The translations under genes were made by a program, and so were the position numbers. From the NCBI RefSeq assembly GCF_002706745.1, contig NZ_CP017702.1:992001-1056000 (forward strand): 64,000 nucleotides of DNA, given 5' to 3'. Source of the stretch: Companilactobacillus farciminis KCTC 3681 = DSM 20184. GTDB taxonomy: Bacteria > Bacillota > Bacilli > Lactobacillales > Lactobacillaceae. A model generated the notes under the pieces. It saw only the letters and a program-made list of their open reading frames with translations. It was not told the origin of the DNA and made no database searches. Of the stretch, positions 14,557 through 23,370 are shown piece by piece; the stretch's first letter is position 1, and every line of letters begins with the position of its first letter.

Positions 14557-15033
14557 ATGAAAAAAACATTGGTTACTTTATTAGCCGCTGTTTCATTAAT
14601 GGGTGGTTTTGCTACTGTAGCAACTGGTTGTTCAAATAACAGTGCGCAACAAGCTGAACAACATTCTGCTAAGAAGATCACAAAGAGTGAGATCAAGAAC
14701 CAAGATTATGTTGGTGTCAGCAAGGATAACAAGGATGAGTACATCACTTTCTTTACTGGTAAAGATAAGAAGACTGTTCAATTTGTACGTGTAAGCAAGA
14801 ACGGTTCAAAGAAAGTTATTACTGATTTCAAGAAAGCTAAGATCGTTATGAACAAGGATAACGCTAAGAAGTTCAAGATCGATGGCTTTAGAATTATCAA
14901 AGAACCTGACTTCGACTGGAAATTCACTAAGGTCGGCAAAACTACTATCAAGACTTCTGATGGCAAACAATGGAAACTTTATGAAGGTTCACACAAAGAT
15001 GCTGTTAAATCAGTACAAAAGAACGGAAAATAA
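14557..15033 (+). CDS. putative lipoprotein, unknown function
   Basis: A 158-residue protein from ATG 14557, chosen because AAGGAGA lies 7 bases upstream; the in-frame ATG at 14458 has no ribosome site and would bury the signal peptide. Residues 1-25 form a lipoprotein signal ending in the lipobox ATGC (Cys25). The mature part is Lys-rich, with several short beta-like segments (YITFFTGKDKKTVQFVRVS). It may be a small surface-anchored DUF4811/YxeA-like protein, but I do not recognise the family. It is the first chromosomal gene beyond the prophage and has its own promoter and terminator. Confidence 0.75.
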   Translation: MKKTLVTLLAAVSLMGGFATVATGCSNNSAQQAEQHSAKKITKSEIKNQDYVGVSKDNKDEYITFFTGKDKKTVQFVRVSKNGSKKVITDFKKAKIVMNKDNAKKFKIDGFRIIKEPDFDWKFTKVGKTTIKTSDGKQWKLYEGSHKDAVKSVQKNGK

Positions 15034-15044
15034 TTAATATTTCA

Positions 15045-15098
15045 AACTCCACTAGTACATCTCTTTATATAGAAGAATGTGCTAGTGGAGTTTTTTTT
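15045..15098 (+). terminator. strong terminator after the lipoprotein gene
   Basis: AACTCCACTAGTACAT (15045-15060) pairs with ATGTGCTAGTGGAGTT (15077-15092), one mismatch, followed by eight Ts. Confidence 0.85.
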
Positions 15099-15169
15099 AC
15101 ATGATATTTTTTATTATTTCATTATCATATTTCAAAAAATATATCTTATACATATTGAAAATAAATCTT

Positions 15170-15207
15170 AAGACTACCAAATATTTTATTTAAGTAGTCT
15201 TTTTTTA
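15170..15207 (+). terminator. second hairpin with T-run in the arcA upstream region
   Basis: AAGACTAC (15170-15177) pairs with GTAGTCTT (15194-15201), followed by Ts to 15206. It lies 70 bases after the previous terminator with no gene between. It may be a backup terminator or end a small RNA. The rest of 15099-15336 is AT-rich and shows nothing else that I can support. Confidence 0.55.
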
Positions 15208-15336
15208 ATAGATAATGAGTTTTTTAAATGAACAAGATATTGTAAATTGTTTAGTTTCAGAAAAGTATTTATAAAATTATATCCTGTTATTTCGACATTT
15301 CGAAAAATAATTTTTGATTAAAATTTCTCTAATTAG

Positions 15337-15350
15337 TGTAAACGCTTGCT
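15337..15350 (+). promoter_or_regulatory. cre-like CcpA site 1 upstream of arcA
   Basis: TGTAAACGCTTGCT fits the cre consensus TGWAANCGNTNWCA at 12 of 14 positions. It lies about 95 bases before the arcA transcription start. Confidence 0.65.
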
Positions 15351-15413
15351 AGGTATGACGCGAATTAGCTTTCCTTCAAAAATTAGAAAATATTTCATAC
15401 TGGAATAGTTTCA

Positions 15414-15427
15414 TGAAATCGCTTGCA
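15414..15427 (+). promoter_or_regulatory. cre-like CcpA site 2 overlapping the arcA -35 box
   Basis: TGAAATCGCTTGCA fits the cre consensus at 13 of 14 positions. Its right half overlaps the -35 hexamer, so CcpA binding would block RNA polymerase. Glucose repression of arc operons through CcpA is known in lactobacilli. Confidence 0.75.
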
Positions 15428-15451
15428 AAACCCATACCTGTCCGATATAGT
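15423..15451 (+). promoter_or_regulatory. arcA promoter
   Basis: TTGCAA (15423-15428), a 17-base spacer and TATAGT (15446-15451). Start of transcription would be near 15458, 35 bases before arcA. Confidence 0.75.
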
Positions 15452-15492
15452 GGGTGTTGGTAACGGAATTCAAAATTAAGGAGTGATTTTTT

Positions 15493-16722
15493 ATGACTAT
15501 GCCAATCCATGTTACTTCAGAAATTGGAAAATTGGATGTCGTAATGTTGAAACGTCCCGGACAAGAAGTTGAAAACATTACACCCGACACAATGCCCCGA
15601 CTATTGTTCGATGATATCCCATATTTGCCAATTGCCCAAAAGGAGCATGACAATTTTGCTCAAATCTTAAGAGATAACGGAACAGAAGTTCTTTATCTTG
15701 AAGATTTAGCTGCAGAAGCTATCGATGCTGGAAATGTTAAAGAAGCATTTGTAGAAAAGATGCTTCGCGAATCAGATTACGCTGTTGGTGCTGACCATGA
15801 TGCATTGAAGGAATTCTTGATGAGTCTTGATACACACGCAATGGTAAATCAATTAATGATCGGTGTTCGTAAGAATGATATTGACTTCAAGCCAACTGAC
15901 TTAGTTAGTGCCGCTGAAGATTCAGAATATCCATTCTTCATGGACCCAATGCCAAACCTTTACTTTACTCGCGACCCGGCAGCTTCAATCGGTGATGGTT
16001 TGAGCATTAACCACATGACTTTCGCTGCAAGACAACGTGAATCAATGTTTATGGAAGCAATCATTAAATACCATCCACGTTTTGCAAACAAAGGCTTGCA
16101 CGTATGGCGTGATAGAAACCATACACACCGTATCGAAGGTGGAGACGAATTAGTACTTAGCGACCACGTATTAGCAATTGGTGTTTCACAAAGAACATCA
16201 GCAACTGCTATTCAAGACATCGCTAGAAACTTGTTCAAAGACAGCAAGTACGACACAGTAATTGCTATCAAGATTCCACACAACCACGCAATGATGCACT
16301 TGGATACTGTATTTACAATGATCAACTATGATCAATTTACAGTTCACCCAGGAATTCTTGGCGAAGGTGGCAAGATCGATACTTGGACAATTCACCCAAC
16401 TAAAGATGGTGATTTGACTTATGAACACAATCAAGATCTAAAGGCTGTTCTAAAGAAGGAACTTGGTCTTGATGATCTAGACTTGATTCCAACTGGTAAT
16501 GGTGATCCTATCGTTGCTCCTAGAGAACAATGGAATGATGGATCAAATACTTTAGCAATCGCACCTGGTGTCGTTGTTACTTATGATCGTAACTACGTTT
16601 CAAACGAAATGCTAAGACAACACGGCTTGAAGGTATTGGAGACAATCTCAAGTGAATTATCACGTGGTCGTGGGGGCCCTCGTTGCATGAGTATGCCATT
16701 AGTACGTGAAGACTTAAAGTAA
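15493..16722 (+). CDS. arcA: arginine deiminase
   Basis: A 409-residue protein of normal family length. It hydrolyses arginine to citrulline and ammonia, the first step of the arginine deiminase pathway, which yields ATP and raises pH. Visible motifs: [29 protein letters not shown] with the catalytic His, and the nucleophile Cys398 in [12 protein letters not shown] 15493 follows AAGGAG. It is first in the arc cluster, under a promoter with two cre-like sites, so glucose probably represses it. No arcR or argR lies nearby in the window. Confidence 0.97.
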   Translation: MTMPIHVTSEIGKLDVVMLKRPGQEVENITPDTMPRLLFDDIPYLPIAQKEHDNFAQILRDNGTEVLYLEDLAAEAIDAGNVKEAFVEKMLRESDYAVGADHDALKEFLMSLDTHAMVNQLMIGVRKNDIDFKPTDLVSAAEDSEYPFFMDPMPNLYFTRDPAASIGDGLSINHMTFAARQRESMFMEAIIKYHPRFANKGLHVWRDRNHTHRIEGGDELVLSDHVLAIGVSQRTSATAIQDIARNLFKDSKYDTVIAIKIPHNHAMMHLDTVFTMINYDQFTVHPGILGEGGKIDTWTIHPTKDGDLTYEHNQDLKAVLKKELGLDDLDLIPTGNGDPIVAPREQWNDGSNTLAIAPGVVVTYDRNYVSNEMLRQHGLKVLETISSELSRGRGGPRCMSMPLVREDLK

Positions 16723-16786
16723 ATTTAATTTAATTAGAAAAAATGTGCTAGACTAGCTTTAACTCATCATTTTTGGAGGGATCATT

Positions 16787-17824
16787 TTGGACTATAAAGG
16801 AAAAGAAACATCAGTATTTCAAGGCAGAAGCCTTTTAGCTGAAAAAGACTACACACCTGCAGAATTGGAATACTTAATTGATTTTGGACTTCATTTAAAA
16901 GCTCTTAAGAAAAAGGGCATACCACATCATTATCTAGAAGGTAAGAACATTGCCTTACTATTTGAAAAAACATCAACAAGAACACGTTCAGCCTTTACTA
17001 CAGCTGCTATTGACTTAGGTGCTCACCCCGAATTCTTGGGTGCCGGCGATATTCAACTAGGTAAAAAAGAAAGTGTTGAAGATACAGGACGTGTTCTAGG
17101 TAGCATGTTTGACGGTATCGAATTCCGTGGATTCTCACAACAAGTTGTTGAAGATCTTGCTAAATATTCAGGCGTTCCAGTTTGGAATGGTTTGACAGAT
17201 GAATGGCATCCAACACAAATGTTAGCTGATTTCATGACAATGAAAGAAACATTTGGCAGCCTAAAAGGTAAGACTTTGACATTCGTTGGTGATGGTAGAA
17301 ACAACATGGCTAACAGTTTCTTAGTTACAGGTTCAATGCTTGGAGTTAATATCCACATCGTTGCACCTAAGGAATTGTTCCCAGATCAAAGTGTTGTTGA
17401 CACTGCTAAGAAGTATGCTGACGAATCAGGCAGCAAGTTCTTAATTACTGATAACATCGAAGAAGGTGTTAAAGGTACAAACGTTATCTATACGGATGTA
17501 TGGGTATCAATGGGTGAAGAAAGTCAATGGGATGAAAGAATTAAACTTCTCAAACCATATCAAGTAAACATGGATATGATCAAGAAGACTGGTCAACCTG
17601 ATGACCAAATCATCTTCATGCATTGCCTACCAGCATTCCATGATACAAATACACAATATGGACAAGACATCAAAGACAAATATGGTCTAAGTGAAATGGA
17701 AGTAACAGACGAAGTCTTCAGAAGCAAATATGCACGTCAATTTGAAGAAGCTGAAAACAGAATGCACTCCATTAAAGCCATTATGGCAGCAACTCTAGGT
17801 AACTTGTTCATCCCTAAGGTTTAA
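16787..17824 (+). CDS. arcB: ornithine carbamoyltransferase, catabolic
   Basis: A 345-residue enzyme that converts citrulline and phosphate to ornithine and carbamoyl phosphate. Carbamoyl-phosphate site STRTRSAF, ornithine-side DGRNNMANS and HCLPAF are all present. The start is TTG at 16787, 6 bases after GGAGGG (16775-16780); no ATG fits better. It is 64 bases after arcA and is followed by a terminator hairpin that separates it from arcD. The catabolic role is taken from context; the biosynthetic enzyme is similar in sequence. Confidence 0.96.
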   Translation: MDYKGKETSVFQGRSLLAEKDYTPAELEYLIDFGLHLKALKKKGIPHHYLEGKNIALLFEKTSTRTRSAFTTAAIDLGAHPEFLGAGDIQLGKKESVEDTGRVLGSMFDGIEFRGFSQQVVEDLAKYSGVPVWNGLTDEWHPTQMLADFMTMKETFGSLKGKTLTFVGDGRNNMANSFLVTGSMLGVNIHIVAPKELFPDQSVVDTAKKYADESGSKFLITDNIEEGVKGTNVIYTDVWVSMGEESQWDERIKLLKPYQVNMDMIKKTGQPDDQIIFMHCLPAFHDTNTQYGQDIKDKYGLSEMEVTDEVFRSKYARQFEEAENRMHSIKAIMAATLGNLFIPKV

Positions 17825-17837
17825 TCAGTTATTGAAG

Positions 17838-17867
17838 AAGGGCTAATCGTAATGGTTGGCCCTTTTT
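17838..17867 (+). terminator. terminator between arcB and arcD
   Basis: AAGGGC (17838-17843) pairs with GCCCTT (17859-17864) with further partial pairing inside, followed by Ts. Only about 40 bases separate it from arcD, with no clear promoter between, so arcDTC transcription may depend on readthrough. Confidence 0.7.
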
Positions 17868-17904
17868 CATTTTTTAATTTTTGAAAAAATAAGGAATGAT
17901 TAAT

Positions 17905-19317
17905 ATGGAAGAAAAGAAGGGTCTATCACTCGGAGCTTTAACAGCGGCTGTTGTTACAAGTTCTATTGGCTCAGGTGTTTTTACCTTAACCAGCTCACTA
18001 GCGTCAGGAGCAGCTCCTGGTCCAGTTTTGTTGGCATGGATCGTCGTTGGATTTGGAATTATGATGTTAGCCATGTCGTTGAATAATTTGTTACTGAAAC
18101 AACCAGAATCTGAGGGTATTCAGGCTTATGCGCAAGTCGGCTTCGGAAATTTTGCTGGATTCGTTAGTGGATGGGGTTATTGGCTATCAGCTTGGTTAGG
18201 AAACGTGGCCTTTGCGACCGTCTTAATGAGTTCATTAGGTTACTTTTTTCCAATCTTTAAAGGTGGACAAAACATTCCTTCGGTAATTTTTGCAAGTATC
18301 GTTTCTTGGATGTTGACCTTTATCGTTAATCGTGGGGTTGAATCAGCTGCTGCGATGAACACAATTATTACTATTTGTAAGTTGATTCCATTATTTGCCT
18401 TTATCGTTGTCGGAATCTTCGTATTTAAAGGTGGAATCTTTACAGCCCACTTCTGGTCCAACGTGGCTAGTGGTGTCGCTGGAAGCAGCAATTTAGTCGA
18501 ACAATTTAGATCTTGTTTGATGATCATGATGTGGGTTTTCGTTGGTGTTGAAGGTGCCAGTATGTTGTCATCTCGTGCCCAAAGTAAAAATGATGCCGGA
18601 AAAGCTACTATCATTGGAATTATCAGTTTACTAGTAATTTATGTTTTAGCTTCAGTTTTGCCATATGGTTACTTGTCACAAAATGAATTAGCTAAGATCA
18701 ATCAACCTGCTATGCTTTATATTTTCCAAGATATGGTTGGAAAATGGGGTGGTGCCTTTATCGGTATCGGCTTGATAATTGCTATTTTAGGTTCTTGGTT
18801 ATCTTGGACAATGTTGCCAGCTGACACGACAATGTTGATGGCGGAAGAAAAAATGTTGCCATCTTCATTTGGTAAAAAGAATAAAAACGGTGCGCCAACG
18901 TTCTCATTGATTTTGACGGCCAGTTTGATTCAAGTCTTCTTAGTGATCCTCTTATTCTCTGAAGAAGCTTACAATTTTGCCTTGTCACTTTGTACAGCTG
19001 CTATCGTAGTTTGCTATATCTTCGTTGGTTTGTATCAAATCAAATTCTCACTCCAAAATAAAGATACGAAACAATTGTGGATAGGAATCTTTGCAGCAGC
19101 TTTTCAAATTATTGCCATTGCTTTAGCTGGTTTACATTACTTAATGCTAGTTTGTATCGGTTATTTGCCAGGAATCTATTTCTACTATCGTGCTAAAAAA
19201 GAATACAATCTCGATGGTGGAAAACTAACAAAATCAGAGATTATGTGGTCAATAATTATCGTTATGTTAGCAATCATCAGTATCGTTATGACTGCTACCG
19301 GCTCAATTAAAATCTAG
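17905..19317 (+). CDS. arcD: arginine/ornithine antiporter
   Basis: A 470-residue membrane protein of the APC superfamily with about 12 helices. The N-terminal GALTAAVVTSSIGSGVFTL is the substrate-binding first helix of the arginine/ornithine exchangers. It brings arginine in and ornithine out without using energy. ATG 17905 is preferred over ATG 17896, because the AAGGA site (17891-17895) abuts the latter. It lies after the arcB terminator and is followed 12 bases later by arcT. Confidence 0.93.
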   Translation: MEEKKGLSLGALTAAVVTSSIGSGVFTLTSSLASGAAPGPVLLAWIVVGFGIMMLAMSLNNLLLKQPESEGIQAYAQVGFGNFAGFVSGWGYWLSAWLGNVAFATVLMSSLGYFFPIFKGGQNIPSVIFASIVSWMLTFIVNRGVESAAAMNTIITICKLIPLFAFIVVGIFVFKGGIFTAHFWSNVASGVAGSSNLVEQFRSCLMIMMWVFVGVEGASMLSSRAQSKNDAGKATIIGIISLLVIYVLASVLPYGYLSQNELAKINQPAMLYIFQDMVGKWGGAFIGIGLIIAILGSWLSWTMLPADTTMLMAEEKMLPSSFGKKNKNGAPTFSLILTASLIQVFLVILLFSEEAYNFALSLCTAAIVVCYIFVGLYQIKFSLQNKDTKQLWIGIFAAAFQIIAIALAGLHYLMLVCIGYLPGIYFYYRAKKEYNLDGGKLTKSEIMWSIIIVMLAIISIVMTATGSIKI

Positions 19318-19329
19318 GAAGTGTTGAAT

Positions 19330-20436
19330 ATGAAAATAGCTGGATTTGGTGTTGAAGAGTGGTTAAATGTCCACGAACGAGAAGCCAAGTATGATTTGGC
19401 TCAAAGTACGATCACATCATTTTCAATGGATGAGATCAAGAAATTGACCCAAGCTGATATTTATAATCAACTTAACGAACAAAAAATGAATTATGGTTGG
19501 ATCGAAGGTTCACCAACTTTTAAAAAAGAAGTAAGTAAGATGTATCAGAATGTTGCTCCCGACAATATTCTGCAAACCAATGGTGCTACTGGTGCTAATC
19601 TCTTGGCGATTTATTCTTTGATTGAACCAGGAGATCACGTTATCAGCGTTTATCCTAGTTATCAACAGCTCTATGACATCCCGAGATCATTGGGAGCTGA
19701 GGTTAGCTTTTGGAAATTGCGTGAAGATAAGAACTGGTATCCAGACATCGAAGAATTAAAGAAATTGATTCGTCCTAATACTAAGATGATCTGTATCAAT
19801 AACGCGAATAATCCAACTGGAACGATTTTAGATAGGAAGTTCTTGGAGCAAGTTGTTGAAGTTGCCAAAAGCGTTGGTGCTTATATTTTAGTGGATGAAG
19901 TTTATTTACCATTTGATGACAGTGTTGATTTTGCCCCAATCGTTGATTTGTACGACAAGGGTATTTCCACTAATTCATTATCTAAAACTTATTCAATGCC
20001 AGGAATTCGAGTAGGTTGGACAGCTACTAATTCACAACTGGCTGATATCTTTAGAAAGTATCGTGACTATACGATGATCTGTTCTGGAGTTTTCAGCGAC
20101 CAGATGGCATGTTTGGTTTTGGAAAATAAAGATAAAGTATTGGATCGTAATAAAAAAATCGTGCTCGATAACTTAGCATATTTCAAAGACTGGGTTCAAA
20201 AAACAGATAAAATCAGTTGCGTCTTTCCAAATGGGTTGTCGACGTCATTTGTGAAACTCGAAACTAAGAAGTCTAGTTTGGAATTTTGTAAAGATCTATT
20301 GAAAGATACTGGGGTCCTACTAGTCCCAGGAGAAGCTTTCGATACACCGGGATATGCCAGATTAGGATATTGTGCACCACATGAGACCTTGACTAAAGGT
20401 TTAGAAGTTTTAGGAGATTATTTACAAGCTAATTAG
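19330..20436 (+). CDS. arcT: arc-cluster aminotransferase
   Basis: A 368-residue fold-type I PLP enzyme with the cofactor lysine in SLSKTYSMPGIRVGW and NNANNPTGTIL near the cofactor phosphate site. It is the usual aminotransferase of lactic acid bacterial arc clusters. Its true substrate is not settled; a role with ornithine, alanine or other amino acids has been proposed. ATG 19330 gives correct spacing to AGGAAG; GTG 19321 and TTG 19324 are too close to it. Confidence 0.9.
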   Translation: MKIAGFGVEEWLNVHEREAKYDLAQSTITSFSMDEIKKLTQADIYNQLNEQKMNYGWIEGSPTFKKEVSKMYQNVAPDNILQTNGATGANLLAIYSLIEPGDHVISVYPSYQQLYDIPRSLGAEVSFWKLREDKNWYPDIEELKKLIRPNTKMICINNANNPTGTILDRKFLEQVVEVAKSVGAYILVDEVYLPFDDSVDFAPIVDLYDKGISTNSLSKTYSMPGIRVGWTATNSQLADIFRKYRDYTMICSGVFSDQMACLVLENKDKVLDRNKKIVLDNLAYFKDWVQKTDKISCVFPNGLSTSFVKLETKKSSLEFCKDLLKDTGVLLVPGEAFDTPGYARLGYCAPHETLTKGLEVLGDYLQAN

Positions 20437-20469
20437 GCGATTTTTTCGCTCATTTTGAGGAGAGTTATT

Positions 20470-21411
20470 ATGACAAAAGAACGTATCGTGGTTGCTTTAG
20501 GTGGTAACGCTATTTTAAGTAAGGATGCTAGTGCAAAAGCTCAACAACACGCTGTTATGCAAACTTGTGAGTCACTAGTAGAATTCGTTAAGAGTGATAA
20601 AGATTTGATCATTACACACGGTAATGGTCCACAAGTTGGTAATTTGTTGTTGCAACAAGCTGCAGCTGACAGTGAAAAGAATCCAGCTTTGCCATTAGAT
20701 ACTTGTGGTGCTATGACAGAAGGTAGTATCGGTTACTGGTTCCAAAATGCCATGAAAGAAGTTATGCTCAAAAATGGTATTAACAAGCAAGTTGTTACTT
20801 TGATCACACAAACAATCGTTGACCAAAATGACCCAGCTTTCAGTGATCCTACAAAACCTATTGGACCTTTCTATACTGAAGATGAGGTTCCAGGTCTTCA
20901 AGAAGAACATCCAGATTGGGTGATTGTCGAAGATGCTGGTCGTGGCTATCGTCGTGTCGTTCCATCACCAAAACCTGTTGAAATCAACGAATATCCAGCT
21001 ATTGAAGCTATTTCTAAAGCTGGCGTTATTCCAATCGTTGCCGGTGGTGGCGGTATTCCAGTAGTGAAAGATGGGGACAGACTAGTTGGTAAAGAAGCCG
21101 TTATCGATAAAGATTTCGGTGCTTCTAAGATTGCTCAATTAGTTGATGCTGATAAATTAATCATTTTGACTTCCGTTGGTGGAGTCTTCTATAATTTCGG
21201 CAAGCCAAATCAAGAAGAGATTTTTGACGTTACAGCTGACGAAATTCAAAAGCACATTGATAATGACGAATTTGCTAAAGGTAGTATGATGCCTAAGGTT
21301 CAAGCTGCCGTAGCTTTCGTTAAAGCCACAGGTAAACCTGCTGTAATTGGTGCCTTGGATGATGTTAAAGAAATCATTGCTGGTAATAAGGGAACAGTTA
21401 TTCACAAATAA
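20470..21411 (+). CDS. arcC: carbamate kinase
   Basis: A 313-residue amino-acid-kinase-family enzyme that transfers phosphate from carbamoyl phosphate to ADP, giving ATP, CO2 and ammonia. This is the energy-yielding step of the pathway. Motifs: VALGGNAIL at the N-terminus, THGNGPQVGNLL, and IVAGGGGIPVV. ATG 20470 follows GAGGAGAG; the TTG at 20455 lies upstream of the ribosome site. It is last in the cluster. Its stop is four bases before the -35 box of the argS leader promoter. Confidence 0.96.
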   Translation: MTKERIVVALGGNAILSKDASAKAQQHAVMQTCESLVEFVKSDKDLIITHGNGPQVGNLLLQQAAADSEKNPALPLDTCGAMTEGSIGYWFQNAMKEVMLKNGINKQVVTLITQTIVDQNDPAFSDPTKPIGPFYTEDEVPGLQEEHPDWVIVEDAGRGYRRVVPSPKPVEINEYPAIEAISKAGVIPIVAGGGGIPVVKDGDRLVGKEAVIDKDFGASKIAQLVDADKLIILTSVGGVFYNFGKPNQEEIFDVTADEIQKHIDNDEFAKGSMMPKVQAAVAFVKATGKPAVIGALDDVKEIIAGNKGTVIHK

Positions 21412-21414
21412 TTA

Positions 21415-21443
21415 TTGTTATTAGCAAATTAATGTGCTATCAT
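21415..21443 (+). promoter_or_regulatory. promoter of the argS T-box leader
   Basis: TTGTTA (21415-21420), 17-base spacer, TATCAT (21438-21443), starting right after the arcC stop. Confidence 0.6.
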
Positions 21444-21450
21444 ACTTGTG

Positions 21451-21645
21451 CAAAAGAGGGAATAATTAATCATAAGATTTTAAGCGAGGTCATGTCTTGG
21501 TGAGAGTTGACCAAATCAAAGATTAAGTCGCACCCTTCTTACAAAAATGAATAATCAATTAATGAGTGGATATTAATCAATTAGAGTGGTACCGCGGGAA
21601 ATCTCGTCTCTTTCAATATAGTTTATTGGAAGAGGCGTTTTTTTT
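21451..21645 (+). promoter_or_regulatory. T-box riboswitch controlling argS
   Basis: The T-box sequence AGAGTGGTACCGCGGG (21583-21598) is followed by a terminator (CGTCTCTTTC 21605-21614 with GGAAGAGGCG 21628-21637, then eight Ts). Stem I runs from AAGAGGG (21454-21460) to CCCTTCTT (21533-21540). The codon CGC at 21529-21531, just before the closing stem, is the likely arginine specifier. Uncharged tRNA-Arg should bind and allow readthrough into argS. Confidence 0.92.
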
Positions 21646-21662
21646 ATCTAAAGGAGGAAAAT

Positions 21663-23357
21663 ATGGATTTTAAGAAACAAGTAGTAGATGCACTAGTTAA
21701 AGTTTTACCAGAGGAAATTACTGAGGAACAAGTTACAAATTTGATCGAGAAGCCTAAGACTTCAGATTTGGGTGACTATGCTTTCCCAACATTTATCTTG
21801 GCTAAGACATTGCACAAAGCACCTAACATGATTGCTGAAGAATTAGTTGGCAAGATCGATACAACTGGTTTTGAAAAAGTTGTTAATACTGGTGCTTATA
21901 TCAATTTCTTCCTAGATAAAGAAGCCTTTTCAAAGGATGTTATCAATGAAGTTTTAACAGAACAAACAAACTATGGTAATGCTGATCAAGGTAAAGGACG
22001 TAACGTTCCAATCGATATGTCATCACCTAACATCGCTAAGCCAATGTCAATGGGACACTTACGTTCAACAGTTATTGGTAACTCAATTGCTAAAATCATT
22101 TCAAAATTAAATTACAATCCAGTTAAAATCAATCACTTGGGTGACTGGGGAACTCAATTCGGTAAGTTGATTGTTGGATACAAATTGTGGGGTTCTGTTG
22201 AAGAAGTCGAAGCTGATCCTATCAACAACCTATTGAAGTATTACGTACGTTTCCACAAGGAAGCTGAAGAAAAGCCAGAACTTGATGACGAAGCTCGTGC
22301 TTGGTTCAAGAAGATGGAAGATGGCGACAAAGAAGCTTTGGCACTTTGGACATGGTTCAAGGAACTTTCACTAAAAGAATTCCAAATCATCTACGATCGT
22401 CTAGACGTTCAATTTGATCACTTTACTGGTGAATCATTCTACAATGACAAGATGGATGCCATCGTTGACACACTTGAAGAAAAAGGTCTTCTAAAAGAAA
22501 GTCGCGGTGCTGAAATCGTTGACTTGTCAGAATACGACCTATCACCAGCTTTGATCAAGAAGACTGATGGTGCCACACTTTACATTACACGTGACTTGGC
22601 TGCTGCTAAGTACCGTAAAGATACTTTCGACTTTGTTAAATCACTTTACGTTGTTGGTAGTGAACAAGCAGAGCACTTTACAAAACTTAAGATTGTTCTT
22701 AAGAAGATGGGTTACGACTGGTCAGACGATATCGACTACATTCCATTTGGTTTGATCACAACAGGTGGTAAGAAGCTTTCAACTCGTTCCGGTCGTGTTA
22801 TCTTGCTAGAAAACGTCCTAAACGATGCCGTTGACTTAGCTAAGAAACAAATCGAAGAAAAGAACCCAGATTTGAAGAACAAAGATGCCGTTGCTGAAGC
22901 AGTTGGTGTCGGTGCGGTAGTCTTCCACGATTTGAAGAATGACCGTCGTGATAGTTTTGACTTTAACCTTGAAGAAGTTGTTCGTTTCGAAGGTGAAACT
23001 GGTCCTTACGTTCAATACACAAATGCTCGTGCATTAAGTATTTTGAGAAAAGCCGGCGATGTAGACTACAAGGATGCTGAAAACTTGGCTGTTACAGATC
23101 CAGAAGCTTGGGATACTATCAAGATGCTTCAAAACTTCCCAGACGTTGTTAAACGTGCTGCTAAGGATTATGAACCATCAGTTGTTGCTAAGTACGTTCT
23201 AAAGCTTGCTAAGAGCTTTAACCAATACTACGCACACAGTAAGATTTTGGCTGACGACGAAGGTCTTAAAGCAAGACTTGCACTTGTTAAATCAGTTTCA
23301 ATCGTTCTACAAATGTCATTAGGACTATTAGGTGTTAAAGCTCCAGAAGAAATGTAG
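21663..23357 (+). CDS. argS: arginyl-tRNA synthetase
   Basis: A 564-residue class Ia synthetase, complete. Motifs: the HIGH-type site in SSPNIAKPMSMGHLRST, GDWGTQFGKL, and the KMSKS-like GKKLSTRSG. The C-terminal anticodon-binding domain ends normally. It charges tRNA-Arg. ATG 21663 follows AAAGGAGG, 18 bases after the T-box terminator. Its place straight after arcC puts arginine use and arginine sensing side by side. Confidence 0.97.
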   Translation: MDFKKQVVDALVKVLPEEITEEQVTNLIEKPKTSDLGDYAFPTFILAKTLHKAPNMIAEELVGKIDTTGFEKVVNTGAYINFFLDKEAFSKDVINEVLTEQTNYGNADQGKGRNVPIDMSSPNIAKPMSMGHLRSTVIGNSIAKIISKLNYNPVKINHLGDWGTQFGKLIVGYKLWGSVEEVEADPINNLLKYYVRFHKEAEEKPELDDEARAWFKKMEDGDKEALALWTWFKELSLKEFQIIYDRLDVQFDHFTGESFYNDKMDAIVDTLEEKGLLKESRGAEIVDLSEYDLSPALIKKTDGATLYITRDLAAAKYRKDTFDFVKSLYVVGSEQAEHFTKLKIVLKKMGYDWSDDIDYIPFGLITTGGKKLSTRSGRVILLENVLNDAVDLAKKQIEEKNPDLKNKDAVAEAVGVGAVVFHDLKNDRRDSFDFNLEEVVRFEGETGPYVQYTNARALSILRKAGDVDYKDAENLAVTDPEAWDTIKMLQNFPDVVKRAAKDYEPSVVAKYVLKLAKSFNQYYAHSKILADDEGLKARLALVKSVSIVLQMSLGLLGVKAPEEM

Positions 23358-23370
23358 GATGAATTGAATT

